Shown here in pieces: positions 14,640 to 26,767 of a stretch of 64,000 nucleotides of DNA; the first letter of the stretch is position 1, and every line of letters begins with the position of its first letter. The position numbers and the translations under genes were made by a program. Source of the DNA: Phocoena phocoena (taxonomy: Eukaryota; Chordata; Mammalia; Artiodactyla; Phocoenidae); contig NC_089236.1 in assembly GCF_963924675.1 (NCBI RefSeq), positions 33,875,319-33,939,318 of the forward strand. Direction: 5' to 3'. The notes below the pieces were generated by a model. The model was not told the origin of the DNA. It searched no databases and saw only the letters and a program-made list of their open reading frames with translations.

Positions 14640-14805
14640 ACCTGTGTGAAAAAACAAGCATTATTATTCTGATAGGGAAAATAAGGCATAGAAAAATGAT
14701 AATTGACTTGCCTCTGATTACACAGACTAATAACTCATCTGGTTCTGACTCTGGGTACTGCTCTGATTTCATGATCTTAACTAATACTCTAAGACCTCCA
14801 AGGCA
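14640..14805 (+). mobile_element. MIR SINE relic
   Basis: Shows the MIR core order in diverged form: a gggaaaataaggcatagaaa block, then ttgacttgcctctgattaca, then a tctggttctgactctggg segment. MIR is an ancient mammal-wide tRNA-derived SINE, so this copy is old and inactive. Confidence 0.65.
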
Positions 14806-16004
14806 GGGGGTCATCATTTTATTATTCATTGTTTGGTAATCTTCTAATTAATATGTTGACTTGCATGCTTATTCAAATGCTGGGAGGAAATAGTTTCCAT
14901 TCTTCATCTTTTCCTCTAATGAATCTTTTCCACCTGGTGCTTTTTGCTCTTGACAGAATCCTCAGCTTTCTTAAAGAATTGGTGTCTTTTTTGCTTGGGA
15001 TGTGGGGGAAGGGCAATTACCAAGTGCCCTCTAGGAATTAGTCTTAGTGTGAACATGGTGGCAGAGGTTGATGACAGATGAAGATGTTATCAGCAGAACA
15101 AAGCAAAACAAATAAGACCAAACTCTTTTCTTCATTTAAGGTGTTTAAATTGTTATGAGAAAAAAAAAGAAATTTCCTCCCTGTAAATCTGAAAGAACTA
15201 ATTTGAAAAATTTTCATAATGATGGACAAGGACTGTTATACTCTTATTTCTTACATAAGTTTGGCTACTTGCCCTCTGTTGATTTTCTAAGGTACTCACT
15301 TTTTGAACTGTTTGCAGGGAGAGATCTCACTAACACACGCTGGACAAACCAGTTTTTAGCTTATTTGGTATCTAGAGCATTAAAATGTGACATCTGGAAA
15401 TTATGATGTTGGGAGCCAGTGGAAGCTAAGTGTTTTTCTTTTTCAGTTCACTGTTCTGTTATGTTTGGTTAAAATCTGTCTTTATTTCTAGACTTTAGAT
15501 TGGTTGAGATTCAATGGGCAGTAGATTTTCAAGTTTCTCATTGATATGATTTCTCATACAATAGATGTTCTAATGCTCGGTCAATGAACTATTATGCCTT
15601 AAGAAATAGTTCATGTTTCTCATATTTATTAGAAATTAACCTATTACTTAAGCTCTAGTAAAACTACCAACTACTTCAAAATTTGAAACTTTAAGTTATC
15701 AACTTTATTTAGTGTTAAATTTGGAAAATTGTTGCTGTGTTACTTTCACAATAGATTTATTTTAGTGTTTGAAAATAGCAGTGATTATTTAAATCTTGTC
15801 TTTTTAGAGATAATAAATCTCGGAGATATTAATAGTCCTTTCAAAGTTAAATAAATAGTTGATATCAGAGCCAGACCTAGGGCTTAGTATATCTAATTAT
15901 ACAGGAATTGTCTCCTCAAATACGTTGCATACAGGGTGGTTTTAGGGTTTTTTTTTTTTTTTTTGGTACACGCATAAGGAAGAGTTGTTTCCAATACTCT
16001 CTGA
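14806..16004. other. Unique AT-rich DNA
   Basis: No gene is visible. A possible MIR scrap (atcagagccagacctagggc) lies near 15864. A T-run of about 17 bases sits at about 15948-15964. Nothing else is recognised. Confidence 0.4.
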
Positions 16005-16090
16005 ATGTCCTTAGGGCAGGGACTGTGTCTTGTTAAATTCTATATACCCAATGCACAAACTTGTGCTTGCCATACAATAGATGATTACTT
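16005..16090 (+). mobile_element. L2 3'-end relic
   Basis: Diverged match to the L2 tail order: a ccttagggcagggactgtgt block, then tctatatacccaatgcac, then a catacaatagatgattactt segment. Confidence 0.55.
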
Positions 16091-16139
16091 GCTATTTAGT
16101 AAAGCCCTCTTGACACTGTTGAATGTTATTATTAAAATA

Positions 16140-16490
16140 TGTTTTTTAGATTGGCAGTTTCTTATAAAGTTTAGTATGTACCTTCTGTATGATTCAGTAA
16201 TTCCTCTCTTAGTATTTATCAAAAGAAAAAAAAAAAGGAATAAAAGGTCCACAGAAAGCTTGTACATAAACATTCTTCATAGCTTTAATCATAATAGCTC
16301 CAAACTGAAAATAACCCAAATGTTTATTAACAGATGAACGGATAAACAAATTGTACATTCATATATTCTATATCTTCATTAAAGCAGATGTTTCATGTTG
16401 TATACACTTGCTAAAACTCATTGAACTGTATATTAAAAAAAGAGGCATTTTATTATATGCATATTGAATTTCAATAGAGATGAAATAAAA
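16140..16490 (+). mobile_element. Ancient L1 (L1M-type) 3' relic
   Basis: Degraded end of an old mammalian L1: phrases tcataatagctccaaactg, aatgtttattaacagatgaa and ggataaacaaattgtacatt are followed by a 3' UTR-like aaactcattgaactgtatat. Much more diverged than the lineage-specific L1 copies here. Confidence 0.6.
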
Positions 16491-17007
16491 ATTATAAATG
16501 TAATTTTCTATATCTGATTTTAACAAGTGTAAAATTCTATGGAGTAGTTGATATCAGTATATTAATATCTTCTATTTATATCATAATCTGCAGTTAAATG
16601 TGTGAAATCTGTTAACCCAGGCTGGTGAAGACAAGATCTTTTGGAAATATTCTTTCCAATAAACTTACTTACACCTAATAAGCACATTATCTGATACATA
16701 TAAATGAGAAATCAGTATAATGTTCATTTTAAAATATTACTCATTGAATCATATACATAGCATTGCTTCTAGTGTGTTCTTGCTTTGATGACTTGCTTAG
16801 TTGTTAAATATAGGTAAAGATAGTCACGTTTTCCTTATTTGGTAGATTATTATCTAAAAACTTCAAAGCTTCATATTCTTATATTTTTTAAAGTGGACTC
16901 ATTGTCTATGTCATGTGTAGTGCCCCAAATTTCCCTACGTAGTGAATACAACATTTTCACTTGGATAATGTTAATCTTTCAGGTTTGGAAAGCAAGGAAC
17001 AAATTAC

Positions 17008-17012
<5 letters not shown>
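16491..17012. other. Unique AT-rich DNA
   Basis: No gene or repeat is recognised. Confidence 0.4.

Positions 17013-17066
<54 letters not shown>
17013..17066. repeat. (TA)27 microsatellite
   Basis: An uninterrupted 54-bp TA dinucleotide run, able to extrude as a cruciform and expected to vary in length. It directly abuts the left arm of the palindrome at 17067. Confidence 0.97.
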
Positions 17067-17070
<4 letters not shown>

Positions 17071-17138
17071 CTTTTAATAACTGGCAATGTCTCACACATA
17101 TTAAACTGTGTGAGAGATTGCCAGTTATTAAAAGCAAA
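17067..17138. repeat. 72-nt near-perfect inverted repeat (32-bp arms, 8-nt loop)
   Basis: The left arm 17067-17098 and right arm 17107-17138 are reverse complements at 31 of 32 positions, around the loop tattaaac. The arms contain ataactggcaatgtctcaca on the left and its complement on the right. The base directly outside each arm does not pair. It is not a recognised MITE terminal repeat. The size resembles a microRNA precursor, but there is no expression evidence, and an inverted duplication arising by template switching beside the TA tract is at least as likely. Confidence 0.9.
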
Positions 17139-17829
17139 ATTCAGTATGTATTTATCAGTTATATTTAACAGAGCACATAAACTAGGAATTGACAACCTTG
17201 GTAAGAAACAATAACCCACTTAGAGAATTTATGTTGACAAAAAATACCTCAACAGACAGATCATGAGGGGACACAATTTTTCTTTTTAATGTGAATTTTA
17301 AAGGTTAATTACATTGTTTGTCTTAGTAAATATTCAAGACTTTATTACTCATAAATACAGCCCTTTTAAGAATAAAGTTCATTCTTACTTCCTGTCTCTG
17401 TCGTCTTGTCTCTGGGTAATAAGCTTTAAAACTTGGTCACCTGCTTTGTAAACTAATGTTTTATTTTAATTGTTAAAAAAACCAAAAAATGCCATTTCGG
17501 ATTTAAAGTCTATCCTTTCCAAAAAAACCATGAAATTACCATGAAGGGGGAGAAAGAAGAAGAAGAAGAAAGAGAAGGACAAGGAGAAGAAGGAGAAAGA
17601 GAAAAAAAGGAAGAAAGCTTTGAATTTTTCTGAAATTCATTAGGTTGGCAGGGCCTGAAAACAGATTCAGGACATTACCTGTAATACATAGAGGAGATTA
17701 AGCAATTTTCCTCAGTAATGCTTGGCTTCACCTCCTGTGTGCGAACGGATTTTTTCTAGAAGCAAGGCCAATTGAAATCTTCAAACCAGCAGAGTTCCTC
17801 TTTTTCTCTATTTCAATTCCTTCCGCTCC
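17139..17829. other. Unique DNA with a polypurine tract
   Basis: No gene is visible. Bases 17543-17617 are almost wholly purine on the plus strand (GAA/GGA-rich, with one C at about 17580). Confidence 0.5.
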
Positions 17830-19450
17830 TGAGAGCCTGTGATATGCCCAGTGCTGTGAGAGACCTCAGTGTACAACAGTGAACGAGACATGATTTCTAA
17901 CCTCAGGCCACTAAAGAACTCACAACCTCTGTTGGAAAAAGGATACAAATACATCATCAGTGTGATAAATATGATATGAACATGAACAGAGTTAGTTATG
18001 AGTACAAAGGTGGAAATATTTCATTTGAGGAAGACATGATAGAGCCTTGAAAAGACGAGAAGGTATTCACCTGGCTGGTTCAATCCATTCACTTAATTAT
18101 TCAACAGAAAATGCTGCACCTCTACTCTGCGATGGCTCCTGTAGTTGGCACTGGGCTTGCAGGGGTGATCAAAGACCAGCATCATTCCTTACTCCCAGGT
18201 TTACAGTCACACAAATAAGTACATTTGCACACTGTGGAAGATACTATGTGTGAAAGGTTCAGGGTGTAATGAGAGTATATAGGGGACTCTTTTGGAGGAA
18301 CCTGGCAAGAGCACGTCAGGAAAGACTCTCTGAGGAAGTGAGTTTGGGGCTGGGATCCAAAAATAATTTGGAGTTAATTTAGGCAATGTCAGGGAATGGG
18401 GAAGAGTGCACTAGGCACAAAGGCTATGGCAGGTGGGTGCATGGTTTATTCATGCAGTGGGAACAATGTGGTGTGGCTGGTGAACAGATTGCAGAGGAGA
18501 GGAATGTGAGAGGCCAGAGATGGCTTTAGAGAGTAGATCACCAAAAACCCTATGAACTAGTTAAAGATGTTGCACATTTTCTCAAGAGATTCAAACAGAA
18601 GAAATACCTGGACAGATTGCTTTAAAAAATGCTTTTGCTGCAGTTTGAAGAAGCCCCTGTCAGGAACCTATGGCATTGCATCCACACGAGAGACTTGAAC
18701 TAGGTAAAGATAGAGAGAAATGAGGAACAGATAGATTTAAAATTATGAAGTAAAATAAACAACATTTAGTAATGGATTGGCTATGGAGAAAGAGGAGAGA
18801 GCCAAGAATGACCCATGAGGTTCTGGCTTGAAGAACTGGATGGACCAGAGCACTGTTCAATAGGGAACAATGGAAGGAGAACAGATGGGGAGACGCTCAG
18901 GGGTTTGGCTTTGAACTGGCTGTTTAGGGTATCTCTGGAACATGCAAGTGAGGACAATGTGAACTGAATATATCAACCTTGGCCTAAAAGTCCTGGACTA
19001 CTGTTTTATATGTAAAAGTCACAAAAATATGTCTGGTAACTGAAGACCGTGGGATGAGTGGAACTGCACAAGGAGAGTATAGAGTGAAAAGAGGAAAGGA
19101 CAGAAGAATGTGCCTGGAAGGGGATTTGACATCTAAGGATTGTGTTGAGAAAACTGAGTCAGCAAAGAAGAAAGAGAAGGAGCAGCCAGAAAAATAAGGG
19201 ACACGCGATATCATAGAAGTTAGCAAGGAGAGTGTTTATACAAAGAATGGTCAAATGGGTTTAGTATTGGTGCCAATCATGTAAGATCAGGGCTAAAGAT
19301 GCCCACTGATTCAAGTCTCTTAGAAGTCACAGGTAACCCCATGGAGAATTGTCACAGTAGGGTCATGGGGTTGCAAGCTAGATAGGAGTGGGTTGAATAC
19401 TGAAAGGAGATTCAGAAAATTCGCAAAGTAAGTGTTAACTAATCTCTAAA
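17830..19450 (+). repeat. Ancient mammalian interspersed repeat, family not assigned
   Basis: A long purine-rich stretch with phrases I recognise from a widespread old mammalian repeat: ccagtgctgtgagagac with acaacagtgaacgagacatg, then gaaagactctctgaggaagt, aagaatgacccatgaggttc, ggcttgaagaactggatgg, and gagaaggagcagccagaaaa. Similar text occurs at 6840-7330, 39570-40190 and 53345-54180 in the same orientation. I cannot name the family by eye. Short open frames inside it (18047-18253, 18984-19226) have no support as genes. Confidence 0.5.
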
Positions 19451-20354
19451 AGGATTTGGGTGGGAAGGAATTAGTGTAAATATGGAGTAAAAGAGAGCTT
19501 TTACTAAAATTTTAAGGTGCTTTATAGTTTATGAAATAGGTTCACACATTTCTTCTACTCCTATAATCTGTCCACTTACTTCTGGCATTTTGGTATATTC
19601 TTTCTGTTCCTTTCAATTCATACCTTTACTTGTAATACCATAATGCAACCTTGCCATTGTGTTTACCTAAGACTCCATCCCTCCATTTCAGCTTAAATGT
19701 TCTATTTTACTTGGTTGCAGCACCTGTGTGTATCTTGTACCTTTGAATATCAATTCGCGGTTTGACCTACTTTTGGCTTCTGTTTTTCATGCCTTGGTTG
19801 ACTGAACCCATCAACCATGCCTAGTGCCCTTCCAGGTTTTCCTGGGTCTTTTGTTCTTTGGCACAGTAGCCATGCCAGCTGAGACACTGAAGTGCATGAA
19901 TAGACTGTCCCTAATGCTTGACATTCCACAATAAGCATTTAATAACTTTAGGTAAACGATTGGTCTCTTCCAAAAAAGTCAAGTATCTCCACAAATGGTA
20001 ATATATTAAGCTAATCGAGAATCATCACCTTAAACCACTTTATTTCCCCCTTTTAAATGAATGCTAGCCAACCGTACCTTCCTATAAGTGTTGAGATGCA
20101 GAAATAGAATTTTTATCAAGAGAGAAGTTGGAGAGGGTTCAGAGATTTGACTCTGTCACTTCTCTGATACCTCAATATCTTTATTGGTAAATGAAGGAAA
20201 TAATTATTGTGTATGCTTTTAAAAAGACTGAGATAAAATTAAACCATAATTAATTAATGATTAATAATTATTATCTGAAAGTTGAATGGAATTTGATATT
20301 TTTTATTGGGTATGGTGATTTATGTCATATTGATGTTATGTTTTCTTTGCTTCC
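19451..20354. other. Unique DNA with a weak MIR trace
   Basis: At 20135-20240 a possible minus-orientation MIR scrap is seen (gactctgtcacttctctgat, then ctttattggtaaatgaagga). Otherwise nothing is recognised. Confidence 0.35.
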
Positions 20355-20369
20355 AAAGCTTCTAAATGG

Positions 20370-20598
20370 GGCTTCCCTGGTGGCACAGTGGTTGAGAGTC
20401 TGCCTGCTGATGCAGGGGACATGGGTTCGTGCCCCAGTCCGGGAAGATCCCACATTCTGCAGAGCAGCTACACCCGTGAGCCATGGCCGCTGAGCCTGTG
20501 TGTCCGGAGCCTGTGCTCCGCAATGGGAGAGGCCACAACAGTGAGAGGCCCACGTACCGCAAAAACAAAAAACAAAAAACAACAACAAAAAAACCCAC
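20370..20598 (+). mobile_element. CHR-type SINE
   Basis: Complete copy from ggcttccctggtggcacagtgg to an A-rich (caaaaaa)n tail. It is flanked by an exact 15-bp duplication aaagcttctaaatgg at 20355-20369 and 20599-20613. Open frames reading through it on both strands (for example 20325-20600 minus) are products of the SINE, not genes. Confidence 0.95.
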
Positions 20599-20894
20599 AA
20601 AGCTTCTAAATGGACATTGCAGTCTATTTTGCCAATGTCTTTACCAGTCAGTGTATCTTGCCATATTATGCCATAAGTGGCATATAAATGGCAAAAGCTG
20701 AATATAAGACTTTTCCTGAAAGTGTTAGGTCATGTGACAAAATTTCTTGGTAAGTTAAATAGAAAGAGATACTTGTTCCTCCTCAGACCCATGTAATATT
20801 GTTCTGACTTTTATAATAATCCATGAAAATAATGTTACTTAAAACAGCTGCATTATAATGTACTCTCAAAATGACCATTTGAGATTAATATGAT

Positions 20895-21015
20895 TTTATA
20901 AATGAGTAAATGAAGACTCAATTTCATTATATAATTTGCATGAAATCACCCTACAAGTAAGTAGCAAAGTCAGAAATAAAACCTAGGTTTCCCTAGTTCA
21001 ATTTCTCTGTTCTTT
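20895..21015 (+). mobile_element. MIR SINE relic
   Basis: Diverged MIR order: ttttataaatgagtaaatga, then cctacaagtaagtagcaaag, then aacctaggtttccc. Confidence 0.6.
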
Positions 21016-21895
21016 GGAATGTTTTCTCACATGGCCAAGTAGAGTGGAGCCATATGCATACATCAATCACCATGAATTTGTGGGGTGCTCCTAAACCAGT
21101 GCTGGGGAAAATGTGCTCAGTTCTCATGTAAGTGTTCAGAGACCAGCTTAAAATTGTTTGTTAACTTCAAACATGATTTAGCCAAATGCATTAAATAATA
21201 GAGGGCTTACTATTTTATTCTTCTTTATTTTGCAAGACAAAAATGTGTGATAGAACACTTCCACATCAGTGTTCTCAGATGATGCTGACACAGAACATGT
21301 ATGTTCAGCAAGCAGATCAGAGTGTTATATTGCCAAAGAATGATATGGCAGTCTATTTCTAATTTTCAAGAAGGTTAATTTTCTCAGTTATAAAGAAGTT
21401 TTTCTTATTCATAAGCATTTACAGATATCAATTGTTAATTTTTCAAGTTTTATTTTTGCTTCAATATCTTCTGTAAACTTCTGGCTACAACTTACCTGTT
21501 AATGAATGTTAATAAATGGCAAAAACTAAACGAAAACAAATAAGAAAATAACATTAATATTAACAATTTAGGAACAGTTGATTAGTTCCAAAACTGCTTT
21601 TTTTTATGAACAAGATTGCTAAGGTTGTGATTTTACATTGCACATTGGTAACAGTTAAATTTGGGGAAAATTGCTCCTGTTCTTACTAAAATATTTTATC
21701 ATCTCATAGTGTTCCTCATAAGGATATAATGGACCATGAAAAGTAATATCATTTCAAGAACATTACCATCTCAGCCTTGGACCATAGTTTTTATGAATTA
21801 ACTTGAATAATGCATAAAATACAACATTAGTAAATTTCTCAGGGCAGTTAGTTGTTATTTTACAACTGGCTTTGGATGCCTTAGGGAAATGGTTT
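21016..21895. other. Unique AT-rich DNA
   Basis: No gene or repeat is recognised. Confidence 0.4.
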
Positions 21896-23095
21896 AAATT
21901 GCTTCTATTATTTTTCACTGCTGCCTAATGAAAACACCCAAAATTTAGTCTGATAAAACAAAAGTAATTTTATTACTGTAGGGAGTTTAAGGGATTTGTA
22001 GGCTGATCAAAGGATAAGAGGTGAGAGAGGTCTATACCTGCGTTATTGGGCTGTGCTTTGACAGGTTCAAACATGGGGGAAATCCCTCACAGCAGGAGTT
22101 TGTCCAGAAGCTACTGAGGGGTGTTATGTATCTAGAGTATCTAGGTGATGTTGTACAAGCAGCACAGTGGAAAGTCTTTGAGTCAGAAAGCTCTGAAGAA
22201 CAGTAGCATCTTTTGAGTCTTTTAACTACAAGCTTATTTTACTTACGGCTGGCAGATGTTGGGTGAAATTTCTCAGGGGTTATGCAAAGCAGGCAGGTTC
22301 TAAATGGTTAAAAGTCTGCTTGTTTAAGCTATTTTTAAAGCAATTGGTTTTGTAAAAAATTGAACTTGGCACTGGAGGGATTTTGAACTAACAGGTCGCA
22401 GTCTGTAGTGAAGAATAAAACAACCTAAGGGCCAAAACAGAGAGGCCATCTTTCTGGCTCATTTATATGACAATTATGCTTAAAATTCTGAGAGTCAGGA
22501 CATGTGTCAGATATAGTGAGAATGGCTCATGTCGGCTCTTTGTTGTCTGAGCACTCATCTGGTTAGAGGGGGTTAGATGAGTCAACTGGAGCCTTATATC
22601 TGGACCCTCAGTTCTGTCTGTCAGCCTGATTCCTGGGTTCTTCTCCACATGAGATGTCCTGGGACTGAAATACCCAAGAGTGCTTCTTCAATCAGATTTC
22701 ACTCATACTTCTGGTGCTTGGTCTTGGGTGTCTTAAATAACTGGGAGCTAGTCAAGTACCTCTCTCTTCCTCTTTCTCTCTCTCTCTCTCTCTCTCCATG
22801 TAGTTTGTTTTTGGTTCCTCACAGCATAATGGCTTGAAGGTGTAGGGCTTCTTACCAAGTGGCTGGTTTCCCCTAGCCCAAGCATTTCAAGAGATCTATG
22901 TGTAGTCTACTAGGCTTCTTATGATCAAACCTTGGAAATAACACAGAAACACATAACCATCTCAAAAGCAGATTGCTGTGTTAGCCCATACTCAAGAGGA
23001 TGAGGTTATCTATATAAAGGAGTAAATACTGGGAGTGATGATTTTTGGGGGGATCCACATTTGGAGACTACTACACAAAAATAAATTTCTTCCTG
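21896..23095 (+). repeat. Possible old LTR-like relic, with a (TC)n run
   Basis: The start (ctgctgcctaatgaaaacac, then attttattactg) and end (gtgatgatttttggggggat followed by ggagactactacaca) resemble the two ends of an old mammalian LTR-type repeat, heavily diverged. Bases 22761-22797 are CT-rich, containing (tc)n. The open frame 22021-22206 has no recognised domain. The family call is tentative. Confidence 0.3.
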
Positions 23096-24469
23096 TTACA
23101 ATTAACATGTTTCCTTGCATTTAATACCTTGTTTTTTCCTTTTAAATTTAGTTGGCTAATATATGATTTTCTAACTCTAACAATGTACATGAGAAATATT
23201 TATTTAATCTTTACTAAGACATACCACTTTGTATGAGCTGGATTGAAAATTTAGTTTGATCTGAAATTGAATTATGTACATTCATACCAGTAGTGAGAAT
23301 GTATAATTAAGAAAAATATATGAATATTCAAATAACTAGGTATTTTAATTAAGATTTGCTTTCTCAATTTTCAGTTCTATATTATACAATGCCTACAATT
23401 AACTTCAAAGAATAGGGAAGACATATTGTCCTATACTAATAAACAAATATCCCAAAGGATATCTCTATTTATATTGGAATTATACTGCTGGCTGAATGAA
23501 AATAAAATGGGATTGGAGAAATCATTATAGATTCTTTAGAATAGAAATTATTTGGAATCAAGGGTTGATTGTTTATATTGTATTTGGTATTATTAAATCA
23601 TTTTAGATCTATTTCCATTTTCTCCTTGGGTTTTCTTATTTCTGTGATGATTTCAGTAAATGCAAAACTATTAAATAGAATATTAACATCAAGATTGATT
23701 AGAATTCCTAAAAATTTTCTTTCACTTTGAAAAAATGCAAGGGAATGCTTACCACAGGCACATAAAAGGAAATAATCAAGTGAACTAGCATGAATTAGAA
23801 GAAATCCAAATGAGCTATAGAAATATGAAGTGAGAAATTTTGTGACTATCTGTTACATTTAAATAAACAAACTCTAATCTGTCTTCTAGACATTTATATA
23901 CCAGTTTACCATGTCTTGTGTTTGCACCAGGAAAATACACTTGATAGCTTTTAAACTAAAAAAGTAACATTGAAAATAAAACACGGTGAGTAATAAGAAG
24001 TGTTCAGGCACGTTTGAAGAGAAGTGAATGACATTTCTTAAAAAAAGTAGAACTTAGTTAAGAATTAACTTTGCATAATGATATTTTCTTCTTAACCATT
24101 CCTTTGCTAATTTGGTTAAGTGTGACTGAGAATAATCTGCATAAGAGGTAGATTTTAATGCTGACTCTCAAAATAATGGATGAAACCAAAGAAGATCCTA
24201 TTTCTTCATATTGAGTTTCCGGTAAAAGGGCAGGTGGCATTAGAATCTGAAAATGTCAATTTACATGACTTTATTTAACAACAGGATACCTATGACCTGG
24301 ATTTTGGCCAGAATTACCCCAAAGTGTGTGTGTGTGTATGTGAGTACAGGCACATATGTGTATGTATGTTTGTGTACTCTCAAAAAACATAATGAACAAA
24401 ATAAATATTGAAAGAAATAGACTTATTTAAATTATTTGGAAAGAAGCTGTGATATGGGAGAAACTTAGA
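23096..24469. other. Unique AT-rich DNA
   Basis: No gene is visible. A short GT-rich stretch (24325-24375) is the only simple repeat. Confidence 0.4.
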
Positions 24470-24650
24470 ATGAAAGCTCTAGGTCTGAGTGTATGTTCTA
24501 TCACTTGCGGACATGTGTTCTTGGGTATGCTATAGAAGTCTTCCAACTTTTAGTTTATCTCTAAAATGGGAATATAAATCCATTACAGAGTTTTGATGAG
24601 GATTCAATGAATAAGGAGAGAGAAAATTCTTTAAAAGCTCTGAAGCACTA
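24470..24650 (-). mobile_element. MIR SINE relic, minus strand
   Basis: Diverged MIR read from the other strand: tctgagtgtatgttctatca, then tttatctctaaaatgggaat, gatgaggattcaatgaa, and a terminal aaaagctctgaagcacta. Confidence 0.65.
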
Positions 24651-25084
24651 ATCAAAATTTATGATACAGAACTCAATTTTAACTTTCATCCACCATATAG
24701 AACACTGTTGATGTTTATAGCAGAAACTGCTAAGAGACTGAGTTTGCATTAATATGTTAACACAAGAAATATCAGTGTATCAGCCAATTTTTTTCTGTTA
24801 CTGAACGTTTATAATGCTGGTCTCCATTACAAGAACACCATTTCAAGGCTGAGGAAAATGCCTTTATTTTCTATGTGTATATAGCTGTTATCTAAATAAA
24901 ACTGTTATTGCATTGGGTTATTTACATTGATTCAGTTTGCCTTGAGTTTCCATTATGTAAATTTATTCCCTGCACAAAATACTTTGTATGGCAATTGCTT
25001 TTTCAATTTAAAAGTTTGTCTCATTTAAATACCCCTCCCCAAGCTCTGATTTTTTTTTCCTTTTATTAACTTCACTCATTTACA
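24651..25084. other. Unique AT-rich DNA
   Basis: No gene or repeat is recognised. Confidence 0.4.
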
Positions 25085-26404
25085 GTTTTTTTTTTCTTTT
25101 TATTGGAGTATAATTGATTTACAATGGTGTGTTAGTTTCTGCTTTATAACAAAGTGAATCAGTTATACATATACATATGTTCCCATATCTCTTCCCTCTT
25201 GCGTCTCCCTCCCTCCCACCCTCCCTATTCCACCCCTCCAGGTGGTCACAAAGCACTGAGCTGATCTCCCTGTGCTATGCGGCTGCTTCCCACTAGCTAT
25301 CTATTTTACGTTTGGTAGTGTATATATGTCCATGCCTCTATCGCGCTTTGTCACAGCTTACCCTTCCCCCTCCCCATATCCTCAAGTCCATTCTCTAGTA
25401 GGTCTGTGTCTTTATTCCTGTCTTACCCCTAGGTTCTTCATGACATTTTTTTTTCTTAAATGCCATATATATGTGTTAGCATATGGTATTTGTCTTTCTC
25501 TTTCTGACTTACTTCACTCTGTATGACAGACTCTAGGTCTATCCACCTCATTACAAATAGCTCAATTTCGTTTCTTTTTATGACTAATATTCCATTGTAT
25601 ATATGTGCCACATCTTCTTTATCCATTCATCCGATGATGGACACTTAGGTTTTTTCCATCTCTGGGCTATTGTAAATAGAGCTGCAATGAACATTTTGGT
25701 ACATGACTCTTTTTGAATTATGGTTTTCTCAGGGTATATGCCCAGTAGTGGGATTGCTGGGTCATATGGTAGTTCTATTTGTAGTTTTTTAAGGAACCTC
25801 CATACTGTTCTCCACAGTGGCTGTATCAATTTACATTCCCACCAGCAGTGCAAGAGTGTTCCCTTTTCTCCACACCCTCTCCAGCATTTATTGTTTCTAG
25901 ATTGTTTGATGATGGTCATTCTGACTGGTGTGAGATGATATCTCACTGTAGTTTTGATTTGCATTTCTCTAATGATTAATGATGTTGAGCATTCTTTCAT
26001 GTGTTTGTTGGCAGTCTGCATATCTTCTTTAGAGAAATGTCTATTTAGGTCTTCTGCCCATTTTGGGATTGGGTTGTTTGTTTTTTTGTTATTGAGCTGC
26101 ATGAGCTGCTTATAAATTTTGGAGATTAATCCTTTGTCAGTTGCTTCATTTGCAAATATTTTCCCCCATTCTGAGGGTTGTCTTTTGGTCTTGGTTATGG
26201 TTTCCTTTGCTGTGCAAAAGCTTTGAAGTTTCATTAGGTCCCATTTGTTTATTTTTGTTTTCATTTCCATTTCTCTAGGAGGTGGGTCAAAAAGGATCTT
26301 GCTGTGATTTATGTCATAGAGTGTTCTGCCTGTGTTTTCCTCTAAGAGTTTGATAGTGTCTGGCCTTACATTTAGGTCTTTAATCCATTTTGAGCTTATT
26401 TTTC
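25085..26404 (-). mobile_element. LINE-1 copy C, 5'-truncated, minus strand
   Basis: Read on the minus strand this runs from the ORF2 C-terminal region (about 26404) to a 3' UTR and poly(A), seen as the T-run at 25086-25095. It ends abruptly at 26404 inside ORF2, the usual result of incomplete target-primed reverse transcription. About 1.32 kb. The frame inside is intact over 228 codons, so it is less decayed than copies A, D and E. I could not define a convincing target-site duplication. Confidence 0.93.
25584..26270 (-). pseudogene. L1 ORF2p C-terminal fragment (copy C), 228 codons open
   Basis: The frame corresponds to the ORF2p C-terminus downstream of the reverse transcriptase. It contains the cysteine/histidine cluster [18 protein letters not shown] at about residues 133-150, followed by [20 protein letters not shown] and the [14 protein letters not shown] block. 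The family motif is thought to help bind L1 RNA. The ATG is internal: the endonuclease and polymerase domains are absent because of the 5' truncation, so the fragment cannot move anything. Its intact state suggests a fairly recent insertion. Confidence 0.85.
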
Positions 26405-26767
26405 TTAAACAACAGCTGGGACTAGAATGACGTATAGGAGTGACTCAAATTTTCTTTTGATTCAGACAAGAGATATATTATATAATTCCTCTAGAAACTT
26501 GGTGAATTTGTTAAAGTTCAGCTCATGAATTTACTTGGCTAATATGTCTCTTCAAAAAGACAATCAAGAAAGTTAATATTGAACTCAAAGTTTGGAAATT
26601 TCTTTTTCTTTTAGACAAAAGAGGAAAAATCCTGATGCAGTTTTTTTTCCCCAAGAGCAAGGAGATACATAACTTTCTAAACCTGTTTCCAACAAAGCTC
26701 TATATTTTGAAACTCAGAACTCTTTACTCCAATAAAATCCCATCTTGGAGAGATGAAAACAGGTCTC
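26405..26767. other. Unique AT-rich DNA
   Basis: No gene or repeat is recognised. Confidence 0.35.

Noticed and set aside
17004..17219. Frames encoding Ile-Tyr repeats on both strands
   Set aside because: They are the (TA)27 microsatellite read as codons plus the palindrome arms.
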